64,000 nucleotides of DNA from Streptomyces sp. S.PNR 29 (GCF_030386795.1 NZ_JANUQM010000011.1:277501-341500), one strand, 5' to 3'; positions 18,204 through 27,234 are shown, counted from the first letter of the stretch. Numbers and translations: made by a program. Notes: generated from the letters alone by a model not told the origin.

Positions 18204-18690
18204 CTACTCGAGTTCAGGTGCTCCCCGACCGGGCAGGCGCGTGAGCGCGAGACGCAGGAACGCCTGCGCGGCGGGTGAGGTCGGCGCCGGGTCACGATGA
18301 ACGAGCGCCAGAGGCTGGAGCGCCTGCGGGTCGTCGAGGCGCAGGACGCAATCGGCGTGATCTGCGGGGACGATCGCGTCCGCCGCCGGGCGGGGTACGA
18401 CGGTCACCCCGATGCCCTCGAACGCCAGTGAGGCGAGATCACCCGCGCTGCGCAATGCGCAGACACCTCGGCGACGGGCCCGCGCCCGATCGAAGGCGGC
18501 GTCCACCTGAGCGCGCAGGCCCGTGTCGGGAACGCATTCGAGGAAGCGTTCGTCGGCCAGCCTGCCCAGGTCGGTGACGCCGGCCCCGCGCAGCCGGTGC
18601 TGTCGGCCCACAACGGCCACCAGCGGCACCACGCTCAGCAGGTGGTAGGCGATGCCGGGGGGCAACTGATGCTCGTGCAGGGCGACGACG
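18204..18690 (-). pseudogene. C-terminal fragment of a LysR regulator (duplicate of 37240-37715)
   Basis: Bases 18215-18690 align without gaps to 37240-37715, the effector-binding half of the intact LysR gene, with only scattered substitutions. The fragment carries PPGIAYHLLSVVPLVAVVG to the C-terminus but no helix-turn-helix, so it cannot be a regulator on its own. At 18690 it joins directly to aldehyde-dehydrogenase sequence; the five bases CGACG are shared at the breakpoint by both parents. On the opposite strand the fragment supplies the start of the chimeric dehydrogenase frame. Confidence 0.85.
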
Positions 18691-19805
18691 CCGCCCAAGC
18701 CGCGTTCGAGGACTGGGCGAGGCTGGACCCGTTCACCCGCCGGGCGATCTTCGTCAATGCCGCCGACCTGATGGACCAGCGGCGCGAGCACGTCGTGGAC
18801 GTGATGGTCGGTGAGGTGGGCGCGACCCGGTTGTGGCACGACGGCGCCCTCAGCCTCGCGGTGCGCGAACCCTTGGGCGTGGTAGCCGCGTCCTCCCCGT
18901 GGAACGCACCCGTGCTGCGTGATGCCGGCGTGATCACGAACGACCCCGCCGACGCTCCTCAAATCGCCGAAGCCCTCATCGCCGATCCGAGGGTACGCGC
19001 GGTGAACTTCACCGGCTCGACGCATGTCGGGCGGATCATCGGCGAGCAGGCCGCTCGCCATCTCAAGCCCGCGCTCCTCGAACTGGGCGGCAAGAACGCG
19101 CTCTTCGTCCTGGACGACGCCGACGTCGACTACGCGGTCGACGCCGCCGCCTTCGCGGCGTTCATGAACTCCGGACAGATCTGCATGTCCGCCGAGCGGA
19201 TCCTCGTACACGAGTCGCTCGCCGAGGAGTTCATCGCCAAGTTCACGGCCAAAGTCGCCGCACTGCCGTTCGGCGATCCCACCGACCCGGCTACGGTGAT
19301 CGGCCCGCTGGTCAACACGGACCCCGACCAGCGATGCGGACTCTTCGCTGCACAGCGGATCGCCGCCCTGGTCGAGGACGCGGTCGCCAAGGGCGCCACC
19401 GTACTCGTCGGCGGCGAGATCGAAGGTGCCTCTCACCCGGCGACCGTCCTCAGCGCGGTCCCCGCTCACGCCGACCTGTACGGCGCGGAGACGTTCGGGC
19501 CGGTCTGCGTCGTCGACACCTTCGCCACCGATGACGAGGCCGTCGCGATGGCCAACGACACCGACCAGGGTCTGACCGCCGGCATCATCGCCGAGAACGG
19601 CACGCACGGCCTCAGGGTGGCCCGCAGGCTTCGTACCGGCATCGTCCACATCAACGACCAGTCCGTCGCCGACGACCCCCAGGCGCCGTTCGGTGGTGTC
19701 AAGTCCTCCGGCTACGGCCGTTTCGGAGGCCGCTGGGGCCTCGAGGCCTTCAGCAACACCCGCTGGATCACCCTGGCCACCCAGCACACCTCTTACCCCT
19801 TCTGA
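18669..19805 (+). pseudogene. Truncated chimeric aldehyde dehydrogenase copy
   Basis: This open frame of about 378 residues copies the dehydrogenase at 12525. It lacks the first 49 codons and has three internal deletions of 90, 108 and 21 bases (relative to 12819-12908, 12986-13093 and 13109-13129), all multiples of three. The oxyanion Asn, the LELGGK Glu and the catalytic Cys remain, but the cofactor-binding stretch with VLKPSE is gone, so NAD(P) binding should fail. The ATG at 18669 is GTG in the parent LysR sequence, and a G-rich run precedes it, so a protein may still be made. The frame could also be read from a GTG at 18597. Most likely non-functional. Confidence 0.75.
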
Positions 19806-19820
19806 AGGTCCGACGACGCG

Positions 19821-19848
19821 CCGGCCCCGGGGGTAGGTCCCGGGCCGG
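19821..19848 (+). terminator. Hairpin after the chimeric dehydrogenase
   Basis: CCGGCCCCGGG (19821-19831) pairs with CCCGGGCCGG (19839-19848), with one bulged base and a 7-base loop, 16 bases after the stop of the dehydrogenase copy. The parent locus lacks this exact hairpin. Confidence 0.5.
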
Positions 19849-19935
19849 CCCGCTGACCACACAGCGGACAGGAACCAAGGATGATCTTGACCACCACACC
19901 CGTCTCCGGTCTATCTGTCGCGCCACGGCTGCTGG

Positions 19936-20649
19936 CTGCGCGAGGACCTGAGGCGCGCTCGCAGCGTCCTGGTCATCGGAGCGGGGCTGCTGGGCATGGA
20001 GATCGCATCGACGTGCCGCACCCTCGGCCTGCAGGTCACGGTGGTCGACCGGGATCCGCCGCTGCGCCGGGTGCTCGGACCGGTGCTCGCCGAGGTGATC
20101 GCGAGTGCCGCGCGTGAGCACGGAGTGGTGCTCAGGGCGGTGCCGGGCGGCGTCCGGCTGGTCGGATCCCACGCACTGGAGGGCGTCGACGCCGACGGTG
20201 ACGTTCTCACAGCCGACGTGATCGTGTCAGCGGTGGGGGACGTACCCGCCGTCGACTGGCTCACCGGTTCCGGCCTGACACTCGACGGCGGTGTGGTCAC
20301 GGACTCCCGCGGCCGCGTCGCGGACGGCATCGTCGCGGCGGGAGATGCGGCGGTGGTCCGGGGAACGTGCCGCCGTCCGCACTGGACCAACGCGGTGGAG
20401 CAGGCGCGGGTGGCGGCGGCCGCACTGCTGGGGGAGGACGTGGCCGGGGCGGCTCTTCCCTCGTACTTCTGGACCAACCAGTTCGGCGTCGAGGTGAAGG
20501 TCGCCGGGGAACCGGCCGGACTCGGTGAACCGGATCTGGTCGACGTCGACGACAGTTCGATGCTTCTGCGCTGGTCGGCCGGTGCGGCGGCGACCGTGAA
20601 CCACACGATGCCGGTCCGCAAGCTCCGGCAGCTCGCCTCCGTCGCGTGA
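19936..20649 (+). pseudogene. C-terminal two thirds of a ferredoxin reductase (duplicate)
   Basis: From 19936 the sequence follows the reductase at 14678-15391 closely. The NAD(P)H fold (VIGAGLLGMEIA), GDAAVVRG and the C-terminal domain are intact, but the N-terminal FAD fold is absent, and stop codons lie in frame upstream (19882). An ATG at 19996 inside the second fold could start a 217-residue protein, which would lack FAD binding. No ferredoxin accompanies it. It looks like a relic of the same event that made the chimeric dehydrogenase. Confidence 0.8.
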
Positions 20650-20898
20650 CGGGTCGTGCACGGGCGGGCGGCGGGCATTTCCGAGCGACGTCAGGTCCGT
20701 GCCCTGGACGGGCAGCAGTGTTCGAGCCGGGCCCGTGAGTGGCGGACGGGTGGGGCGACGGTGCATCGCGGTGGTTTCGGGCAGCAGCCGCCGGAGCTGA
20801 GCGGTCCGGGCCGGCGGTGGCCTCGGCCTTCGCATGGATGGCGCGGTAGCGTCACCAGGGCGCCGACGACCGCCGGGCCGGCGAAGAGGAAAGTCCCG

Positions 20899-21627
20899 TC
20901 AGACGTCGGTGACGCGCAGGCCGGCGTGGGCCTTGTAGCGGCGGTTGACCGAGATCAGGTTGGCTACCAGAGACTCCACTTGGTGGGCGTTGCGCAGCCG
21001 TCCGCCGTAGACGCCACGTGCGCCCGGGAGGCGTGAGGCGAGTGCCTGGACGGTGTCGGTGGCGGCGCGTTCGTCGCCGAGGACGAGTACGTCGGTGTCG
21101 ATTTTCTCGATTCGTCGGTCTTCCAGCGTGACGGCGGAGAGATGGTGGAATGCCGCGGTCACTCGGGAGTTCGGCAACAGGGCGGCAGCCTGCTGGGCGG
21201 CGCTGCCCTCCGCGGGTTTGAGTGCGTAGGCCCCCTTCTTGTCGAAGCCGAGCGGGTTGACGCAGTCGATCACGATCTTGCCGGAGAGTTCTTCGCGGAG
21301 CGTGGTCAACAGCTCGGCATGTCCCTCCCAGGGAGTGGCGACGATCACCAGATCACTCTCCCGCGCGGTCGTGGCGTTGTCTGCACCGCGGACACCCTCG
21401 CCTATGGTTGTGGCCGTGGAGGCAGCCCTGGCGGCGTTCCGTGAGCCGATGACGACCTGTTGGCCCGCGCCGGCGAGCCGGTAGGCGAGGCCGCGTCCCT
21501 GCGGGCCGGTGCCGCCGAGGATGCCGACAACGAGGCCGGACACATCAGGGAGACGATGGGGATCGCTTCGAGTGGCTTCAGCCGGAGTCGAGGGACGGGT
21601 GCCGGCGGCTTCGTCGAGATTCGTCAT
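20899..21627 (-). CDS. npdG: F420-dependent NADP reductase (NpdG-like)
   Basis: This 242-residue protein, after a 30-residue non-conserved leader, shows the NADP fold GILGGTGPQGRGLA and GSRNAARA (phosphate-binding Arg), then VIVATPW and IVIDCVNPLGFDKKG, as in F420H2:NADP oxidoreductases. It moves hydride between NADPH and coenzyme F420, so it can supply F420H2 to the LLM enzyme encoded just upstream in the same operon. It is the last gene of the minus-strand unit that begins with the glutamine-synthetase-like gene. F420 biosynthesis genes are not in the window. Confidence 0.85.
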   Translation of the reverse strand: MTNLDEAAGTRPSTPAEATRSDPHRLPDVSGLVVGILGGTGPQGRGLAYRLAGAGQQVVIGSRNAARAASTATTIGEGVRGADNATTARESDLVIVATPWEGHAELLTTLREELSGKIVIDCVNPLGFDKKGAYALKPAEGSAAQQAAALLPNSRVTAAFHHLSAVTLEDRRIEKIDTDVLVLGDERAATDTVQALASRLPGARGVYGGRLRNAHQVESLVANLISVNRRYKAHAGLRVTDV

Positions 21628-21726
21628 GCGGTGATCCTTGGCTCGTTCGGTTCGTTCTTCCGCGGCCCGTGCCGTTTTTCGGGACTGGGCCGCTCGGGGC
21701 GCGATGTGGGACAGCGGTCGCCGCCG

Positions 21727-22665
21727 TCAGGCGGTCAGGGACTCCACGCGGCGCATCACTTCGCGGCAGAACGCGCCCACCCCGTTCGGGTCGTCGGTGA
21801 ACTGCGAGGGCTTGATGCAGAAGGTGGTGAACCCCTGGGCCATCTGCGCGGGAATGGGTTCGAGGGCCTCGGCGAGGTCGGCGCAGGAGTCGTCGTCGGG
21901 GAACACGGCGCGGGTGCTGCCGATCATCTCCAGGTCGGCGATGTCGCGACCCGCGGCGGCCATCGCGGCCTTCAGCGTCTGCATCTCCTCGGGCGTGACC
22001 TTGCCCAGCGGGTTGAAAGCGTGGCCGTACCGGACGATCCTGCGGACCATCGCGTCGTGCATGCCCGCGCCGCCGAAGCACAGTCGGGGGCCGTCCGGGC
22101 GGTAGGCCTTGGGCTCGAAGTAGACGTCCTGGAAGGGGTAGTACTCGCTCTCGTGAGACACGGGAGAGGGGCCCCACAGCTTCGCCCAGATCTCCAGGTG
22201 TTCGTCGAGGAGCTTGCCGCGCCGGGAGAACGGGACACCGAGTGCCGCGTACTCGTCCCGGCTCCAGCTGACGTTGGGCAGCACGATCAGACGGCCCTCG
22301 GAGAGAAGGTCGAGGGTGCCGAGCTCGCGGGCCAGGAGCAGGGGGTGCCGCAGGGGAGCGATGACCGCCGACGCGGCGAGGCGTACCCGATCGGTGACAG
22401 CGGCGATCGCGCTGAGCAGCATGAGGGAGTTGGGCCACGGGGTATGGGGGTCCTGGTTGCCCGGCAGGGCGTAGTCACGGGGGTTGCCCATCACGCCGCG
22501 TGCTCCAGCGTCGGGGCCGAGCACGATGTGTTCGCTGATCATGACGGAGTCGAATCCGGCGTCCTCGGCCTCGCGGGCCCAGCGGATCACGGTCGGCAGG
22601 TCCGCGCGGCCGCCGGTCATGGTCCAGTTCTCGCTCAGGACGAGCTGCATGCGGGGGGTGGTCAT
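21727..22665 (-). CDS. LLM-class F420-dependent oxidoreductase
   Basis: This 312-residue luciferase-like TIM-barrel protein shows ADLPTVIRWAREAEDAGFDSV, SEHIVLG, RVRLAASAVIAPLRHPLLLARELGTLDLLSEGR and a WGPSP segment, the pattern of actinobacterial F420-linked dehydrogenases/reductases. The frame is open further upstream, but ATG 22665 is preceded by GAGGAGC at a good distance and begins at the conserved N-terminus. The npdG gene follows at 99 bases, which supports F420 rather than FMN as cofactor. It may reduce a double bond or oxidise an alcohol in the amine pathway proposed for this regulon; the reaction is unknown. Confidence 0.82.
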   Translation of the reverse strand: MTTPRMQLVLSENWTMTGGRADLPTVIRWAREAEDAGFDSVMISEHIVLGPDAGARGVMGNPRDYALPGNQDPHTPWPNSLMLLSAIAAVTDRVRLAASAVIAPLRHPLLLARELGTLDLLSEGRLIVLPNVSWSRDEYAALGVPFSRRGKLLDEHLEIWAKLWGPSPVSHESEYYPFQDVYFEPKAYRPDGPRLCFGGAGMHDAMVRRIVRYGHAFNPLGKVTPEEMQTLKAAMAAAGRDIADLEMIGSTRAVFPDDDSCADLAEALEPIPAQMAQGFTTFCIKPSQFTDDPNGVGAFCREVMRRVESLTA

Positions 22666-22777
22666 CGTGGCGCTCCTCGGGTCGAAGTGTGGTGGGGGGC
22701 AGGACAAAGGCGCGGCCACTCGACCGGGCCGGCGGCGCGCCGCCGGCCACAGCGGGCAGGACCGCTGTGCCAGGCGG

Positions 22778-24094
22778 TCAGGCGAGCGTGACCTCGACCG
22801 GCAGCTTCTTGATGCCGTTGACGAAGTTGGACCGCACGCGCGGCACCTCACCGGCCAGCCGGATGTCCGAGAGCCGGGGGATGAGCTCCTCGAACATGAT
22901 CCGGATCTCGGTGCGGGCGAGCAGGTTGCCCAGGCACAGGTGCGGGCTGCCCTTGCCGAAGGTGACGTGGTCGTTGTCGGTGCGGGTGACGTCGAAGTCG
23001 TACGGGTTGCCGAAGACCTCCTCGTCCCGGTTGCCGGAGGCGAACCACATGACGACCTTGTCGCCCTCCTTGATCCCCTTGCCGCCGAGCTCGACGTCAC
23101 GGGTGGCGGTGCGGCGGAAGTGGTAGACGGGGGAGGCCCAGCGCAGGAACTCCTCGACCGCGACGGGAATCAGGGACGGGTCGTCCTTCAGGCGGGCCAG
23201 CTGCTCGGGGTGCTGGAGCAGGGCCAGCATGGAGTGGGAGATGGTGTGCCGGGTGGTCTCGTTGCCGGCCACCACCAGCAGCAGGAAGTAGTTGTCGAAG
23301 TCCTGCGGAGAGAGGGGCACACCGTCCTTCGGAGTGGTGTTCACCAGCTTCGACACCAGGTCCGTGCCGTTGCCGCCGCGCCGCTGCCGGGCCAGCTCAC
23401 GGCCGTACTCGAAGACTTCGAGGGAGGCGGGGGAGCGGAACGGCAGGTCGCGGTACTTCTCGCTCTCCGCGCTGTCCAGCAGGACGTCGGCGTAGTCGGG
23501 GTCGGTGTTGCCGATGATGCGGTTGCCCCAGTCGATCAGTTGCTGGTTGTCCTCCGGGGGTACGTCGAGGAGGCGGGCGAGGACGTTGATCGGGAAGTCG
23601 GCGGACACTTCCTTGACGAAGTCGAAGGTGCCCTTGGCGAGGGCCGCATCCAGTGTGGTCGCGGTCAGGCCGCGCAGGAAGTCGGTGTAGCTGCCTATGA
23701 CGCTCGCGCCGAACTGGCGCTGGAGCAGGCTGCGCAGGGCCCGGTGGCGGACGCCGTCCAGTTCGAGGATGGAGGCGCGCTTCTTGATCTGGTCGTCGTC
23801 GACCTCTTCGAGGTTGACGAACTTCGTGGAGGTGAAGGTCTCGGGGTCGCGGTCGACGCGGGCGATGTCCGCGTGCCGGGTCACCGCCCAGAAGCCGGAA
23901 TTGGGGGCCTCCTCCGGCTGCCAGTGGACGGGGTCCTCGTGGCGCAGGGTGTGGAACATGCGCCAGGGTGTGGTGGCGTCCGTGAAGTTGTCGAGGTCGG
24001 CGAGGTTCACCTCGTCCAGCGGGATGGGCTCGGCGAGGCGCTCACGCAGCTCGGCGGCGGTGGTGGGGGCGGCGGGCACGGCAGGGCGGGTCAT
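22778..24094 (-). CDS. Cytochrome P450 (second; CYP124/CYP142-like type)
   Basis: This 438-residue P450 has the I-helix LLVVAGNETTR (canonical AGNET), ExxR in EEFLRW and heme loop FGKGSPHLCLG with ligand C387. The N-terminal ATTPWRMFHTLRHEDPVHW and the SPHLCLG loop resemble the CYP124/125/142/268 group, which acts on branched-chain lipids, steroids and linalool-type compounds. It lies 32 bases downstream of the glutamine-synthetase-like gene and is expressed with it. Its electron donors are probably the ferredoxin and reductase at 25834-27234, transcribed divergently from the same control region. Confidence 0.9.
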   Translation of the reverse strand: MTRPAVPAAPTTAAELRERLAEPIPLDEVNLADLDNFTDATTPWRMFHTLRHEDPVHWQPEEAPNSGFWAVTRHADIARVDRDPETFTSTKFVNLEEVDDDQIKKRASILELDGVRHRALRSLLQRQFGASVIGSYTDFLRGLTATTLDAALAKGTFDFVKEVSADFPINVLARLLDVPPEDNQQLIDWGNRIIGNTDPDYADVLLDSAESEKYRDLPFRSPASLEVFEYGRELARQRRGGNGTDLVSKLVNTTPKDGVPLSPQDFDNYFLLLVVAGNETTRHTISHSMLALLQHPEQLARLKDDPSLIPVAVEEFLRWASPVYHFRRTATRDVELGGKGIKEGDKVVMWFASGNRDEEVFGNPYDFDVTRTDNDHVTFGKGSPHLCLGNLLARTEIRIMFEELIPRLSDIRLAGEVPRVRSNFVNGIKKLPVEVTLA

Positions 24095-24126
24095 GACGGC
24101 GGTCTCCTGGTCGAGAGCTTCGGGGC

Positions 24127-25482
24127 TTACAGGTGGTAGGCGTACTCGGTGAACTCCCAGTCGGTGACATGCCGTCCGAAGCGTTCGATCTCGTTGCGCT
24201 TGTACGTGAGGAACGAGGTGGTGAAATCCTTGCCGAGCACGTCGGCGAGTGCGGTGTCCGACTCCAGGGCATCGAGTGCGGCCGACAGCGTCGTCGGCAG
24301 GAGGGGGGAACGAGTGGTGTCGTAGCCGTAGCCCTCGAGGGGCGCGGGCGGCTCTTCGCCGGCCCGGATGCCGAGCAGTGCGGCGGCGATCGTGCCTGCG
24401 ATCAGCAGGTAGGGGTTGGCGCTGGCGTCGCCGAGGCGGAGCTCGAGGCGGGCCGAGGAACCGCGCTCCGGCGGGATGCGGACCATCGCGCTGCGGTTGT
24501 CCAGGCCCCAGTCGACCAGCCAGGGGGCGAGGGTGTCAGGGCCGAAGCGTTTGTACGAGTTGATCGTCGGGTTGGCCAGGGCGGCCAGGGCGGGGGCGTG
24601 GGTGAGGATGCCGGCGAGGGCGTGCCGGGCGGTGGCGGACAGGCCGTAGGAGTTCGAGGGGTCGTCGAACGCGTTGTGGCCGTCGGTGCCGGTGCAGGAG
24701 AAGTGGAGGTGGAAACCGGAACCGCCGGCGTCCGGGAAGGGCTTGGCCATGAAGGTGGCGAGCTTGCCCTCCTTGCGGGCCAGTTCCTTGACGGCGGCCC
24801 TGAAGCGGAAGGCGCGGTCGGCGGCGTCCAGGGCGTCGGAGTGGGTCAGGTTGATCTCGTACTGTCCGCCGTCGAACTCGTGGTTGCCGGTGACGACGCC
24901 GAGTCCCAGCTCGTGCAGCTGACGCAGGGTGCGCAGCAGGTGGTTGCCGGGATCGGCACGCAGCCCGGCGGTGTAGACGGCGCCGGCGGTCTCCGGGGCG
25001 CGCCGCCATCCGGTGGGGGTGCCAGGGGCGGGCTCCAGCAGGAAGTACTCCAGCTCGGGCCCCACGATCGGGTTCAGTCCGTGGTCCTGGTATCGGGCCA
25101 GGACGGCGCGCAGCAGATCGCGGGGTGACTCGGCGGCCGGGTTCCCCGTGGCGGGCTCGGTGACCTCGCCGAGGCACGTGGCGACTCCTGGCTCCCACGG
25201 CAGCGTGGTCAGCGTGCCGAGGTCCGGTCGTACGGCGATGTCGGGCAGGCCCGCGTCCAGCCCGCCCGTGACCGGGACGACGTCGCCCTGCGGGCTGGTG
25301 TGGTAAACGGCCTTGCAGAAGGCCAGGCCGTGTGCGACGGCCGCGGGCAGATGGCCGAGCAGGACGTCGCGAGCACGGTCGGTGCCGATGAGGTCGGGAT
25401 AGACGACGCGGACCACGTCGATGCCCTCGGCGGCGAGCTGTTCCATGTGCCGGCGGACCTCTGGGGTGTCGGATGTGCTCAC
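24127..25482 (-). CDS. Glutamine-synthetase-like gamma-glutamyl-amine ligase
   Basis: The 451-residue protein is of the glutamine synthetase fold. The ATP/metal residues sit in VGPELEYFLLE and QYEINLTHSDALDAAD, the catalytic loop in GSGFHLHFS, NPTINSYKRFGP is conserved, and an arginine-rich RIPPERGSSARLELRLGDASANPYL segment follows. It lacks the length and adenylylation-type tail of GlnA and fits the PuuA/GlnA3/GlnA4/anilide-synthase side branch, which joins glutamate to polyamines, ethanolamine or aromatic amines. GTG 25482 with AAGGAG is preferred over upstream starts. PuuC- and PuuD-like genes with the same operator lie at 34-36 kb. It heads the P450/LLM/npdG operon. Confidence 0.85.
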   Translation of the reverse strand: MSTSDTPEVRRHMEQLAAEGIDVVRVVYPDLIGTDRARDVLLGHLPAAVAHGLAFCKAVYHTSPQGDVVPVTGGLDAGLPDIAVRPDLGTLTTLPWEPGVATCLGEVTEPATGNPAAESPRDLLRAVLARYQDHGLNPIVGPELEYFLLEPAPGTPTGWRRAPETAGAVYTAGLRADPGNHLLRTLRQLHELGLGVVTGNHEFDGGQYEINLTHSDALDAADRAFRFRAAVKELARKEGKLATFMAKPFPDAGGSGFHLHFSCTGTDGHNAFDDPSNSYGLSATARHALAGILTHAPALAALANPTINSYKRFGPDTLAPWLVDWGLDNRSAMVRIPPERGSSARLELRLGDASANPYLLIAGTIAAALLGIRAGEEPPAPLEGYGYDTTRSPLLPTTLSAALDALESDTALADVLGKDFTTSFLTYKRNEIERFGRHVTDWEFTEYAYHL

Positions 25483-25596
25483 CGGGGTCTCCTTGGGTCG
25501 AAGGATGGGACATCCGCGTGCCCTGCGGTCCTGAGGACGAGGAGGACGCAGAGGACGGGAGCCGGGGCGAGGAGGGGGAGAACAACCCCCGGAATA

Positions 25597-25616
25597 ATCG
25601 TTTGGCATCGAACGAT
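25597..25616 (-). promoter_or_regulatory. Operator A, glutamine-synthetase-like operon
   Basis: ATCGTTTGGCATCGAACGAT: two 8-base arms around GCAT, differing from perfect symmetry at one pair. On the minus strand a -35 TTGCGG (25636-25641) and -10 TATCGT (25612-25617), 18 bases apart, place the operator across the -10 and start site. Operators B, C and D follow the same pattern. Confidence 0.7.
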
Positions 25617-25678
25617 ATGGAGAGCTGTCGCTGTGCCGCAAGGGGATGGCTACAAAAAATTATCCACTCGGACAGGTG

Positions 25679-25708
25679 TTGACTCCGGCTGAGGCCGCTT
25701 CCTATCTT
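25679..25708 (+). promoter_or_regulatory. Promoter of the ferredoxin-LigB operon
   Basis: TTGACT (25679-25684) and TATCTT (25703-25708) are 18 bases apart. The leader to the ferredoxin ATG is about 120 bases, similar to that of the divergent operon. Operator B overlaps the -10. Confidence 0.6.
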
Positions 25709-25725
25709 GTTTGAAGCCAAACGAG
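25706..25725 (+). promoter_or_regulatory. Operator B, ferredoxin-LigB operon
   Basis: CTTGTTTGAAGCCAAACGAG: arms of 8 bases with one mismatch around a 4-base centre, laid over the -10 and start of the plus-strand promoter. A protein bound here would block RNA polymerase. The TetR gene at the end of this operon, or the MarR gene at 36491, is the likely binder. Confidence 0.7.
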
Positions 25726-25833
25726 TAAGGCTGCGGATCCCGCGGCCCTTGGCCGGGGCCCGGCCCGACCGCGACCGGGCCCCTCTTTCTGTCTCTCCCC
25801 TGCTCCGACCCCACGCCTTCCGGAGGACCGGCC

Positions 25834-26022
25834 ATGAAGGTCGTCGTCGACAAGAACAAGTGCCAGGACCACGGCCAGTGCGTCTTCGCCGCGCCGGACG
25901 TCTTCTCGATGGACGGGGACGGACACCTCGTGTACGTCTCCGACCCGGACGACGCGCTGCGCGACGAGGTCGAGGAAGCCGCCGACGTCTGCCCGCTGCA
26001 GGCCATCCGGATCGAGGACTGA
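25834..26022 (+). CDS. P450-type ferredoxin with CxxHxxC cluster motif
   Basis: This 62-residue ferredoxin has the cluster motif C-QD-H-GQ-C plus VCPLQAI; histidine again replaces the second cysteine. The start is fixed by CGGAGGA 9 bases before ATG 25834. The reductase begins 3 bases after its stop. It probably serves the divergently coded P450 at 22778, because both are controlled from the same 350-base region. Confidence 0.88.
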   Translation: MKVVVDKNKCQDHGQCVFAAPDVFSMDGDGHLVYVSDPDDALRDEVEEAADVCPLQAIRIED

Positions 26023-26025
26023 GCC

Positions 26026-27234
26026 ATGAGCGGGCGCATTCTCGTCGCGGGCGCCTCGATGGGTGGCCTGCGAGCCGCCGAGCAACTGCGCGCGGCGGGC
26101 TGGACCGGCGCGATCACCGTCGTCGGCGATGAGCCGCACATGCCGTACAACCGGCCTCCGCTGTCCAAGGAGGTCCTGGCCGGCAAAGCCCCGTTCGAGT
26201 CGCTGGCCTTCACACCGAAGGCAGCCGCCGCCGATGTCGAGTGGCGACTGGGGACGAAGGCCGTCGCAGCCCGGCTCGACGAGCGGACCGTCGAACTCGA
26301 CGATGGTTCGTCGCTGTCCTACGACGGCCTGGTGGTCGCCACCGGCATGCGGCCCCGGCGGCTGCGCTGCCCCGGTCCGCTCGCCGGGCGCCACACGGTC
26401 CGTACGCTCGCCGACGCCCAGGGCCTGCGGGACGAACTGATCCGGCCCGGTGTGCGCGTGGTCGTCGTCGGTGCGGGGTTCATCGGCTGCGAGGTGGCCG
26501 CAACCGCCGTAGGGCTCGGCGTCCGCGAGGTCACCGTAGTCGATCCGCTGCCGCTGCCCATGGTGGGGCCGCTGGGTGACCTGCTGGGGCATGAACTGCT
26601 GAAGCGGCACGAGGAGCGCGGGGTGTGCTTCGCGCTCGGCGCGGGAGTCGCCGTGTTCGAGGGCGGGGACCGTGTCACCGGTGTCGTCCTCGGCGACGGC
26701 ACGGACCTTCCGGCCGATGTGGTCGTCGAGTCGGTCGGCTCGGTCGCCAACGTCGAGTGGCTGGACGGAAACGGCCTCGACCTGTCCGACGGTGTACTCA
26801 CCGACGAGCAGCTGCGCGCCGGCGGACGACCGGAGGTCGTCGCGGTGGGCGACGTCGCCCGCTTCCCCAACGCCCGCTACGACAACGTCCCCCGCCGCGT
26901 CGAGCACTGGTCCATCGCCACCGACACCGCCAAGCACGCGGCGAAAGTCCTGGTCGCCCATCTCACCAGCAACGACGTGGAGTTGGCGCCGTTCGCTCCC
27001 CTGCCCACCTTCTGGAGCGACCAGCACGACTTCCGGCTGCAGTCCTTCGGCGCGCCCGTGCTCGGCAAGGACGACATGCGGGTCCTGGAGGGCGACCTGG
27101 AGCGCGACGTCCTGGTCGGCTACCACACCGGTGGCCACCTTGCGGGCGTCGTGGCTCTCGGCGGCCAGGCCGCCGCCATGAGCGCCGCCCGTTACCGCAC
27201 CCAGCTCCTGAAGCAGCCCGCCCTCACCGCGTAA
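26026..27234 (+). CDS. Ferredoxin reductase (FAD/NAD(P)-binding)
   Basis: This 402-residue reductase is of full family length. The first fold is LVAGASMGGLRAAEQL, then NRPPLSKEVL, VATGMRPRRL, the NAD(P) fold VVVGAGFIGCEVAA, and VAVGDVARFPN near FAD; the C-terminal domain has HWSIATDTAKHAAK. It reduces the ferredoxin at 25834. It is clearly divergent from the reductases at 14291 and 57535, so the three redox sets were probably acquired separately rather than by recent duplication. Confidence 0.9.
   Translation: MSGRILVAGASMGGLRAAEQLRAAGWTGAITVVGDEPHMPYNRPPLSKEVLAGKAPFESLAFTPKAAAADVEWRLGTKAVAARLDERTVELDDGSSLSYDGLVVATGMRPRRLRCPGPLAGRHTVRTLADAQGLRDELIRPGVRVVVVGAGFIGCEVAATAVGLGVREVTVVDPLPLPMVGPLGDLLGHELLKRHEERGVCFALGAGVAVFEGGDRVTGVVLGDGTDLPADVVVESVGSVANVEWLDGNGLDLSDGVLTDEQLRAGGRPEVVAVGDVARFPNARYDNVPRRVEHWSIATDTAKHAAKVLVAHLTSNDVELAPFAPLPTFWSDQHDFRLQSFGAPVLGKDDMRVLEGDLERDVLVGYHTGGHLAGVVALGGQAAAMSAARYRTQLLKQPALTA

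Larger units (their letters stand above)
18215..20664. repeat. Chimeric duplication block (LysR + aldehyde dehydrogenase + ferredoxin reductase pieces)
   Basis: Three segments are copied from elsewhere in the window. 18215-18690 matches 37240-37715. 18686-19805 matches 12668-14006 minus internal deletions. 19936-20664 matches 14678-15406. The ferredoxin and the N-terminal half of the reductase are missing between the last two. Similarity ends abruptly just after the reductase stop, at about 20664/15406. Confidence 0.85.

Noticed and set aside
24133..25128. 331-codon plus-strand frame opposite the glutamine-synthetase-like gene
   Set aside because: Low-complexity Gly/Val/Ala-rich translation typical of antisense frames in GC-rich genes.
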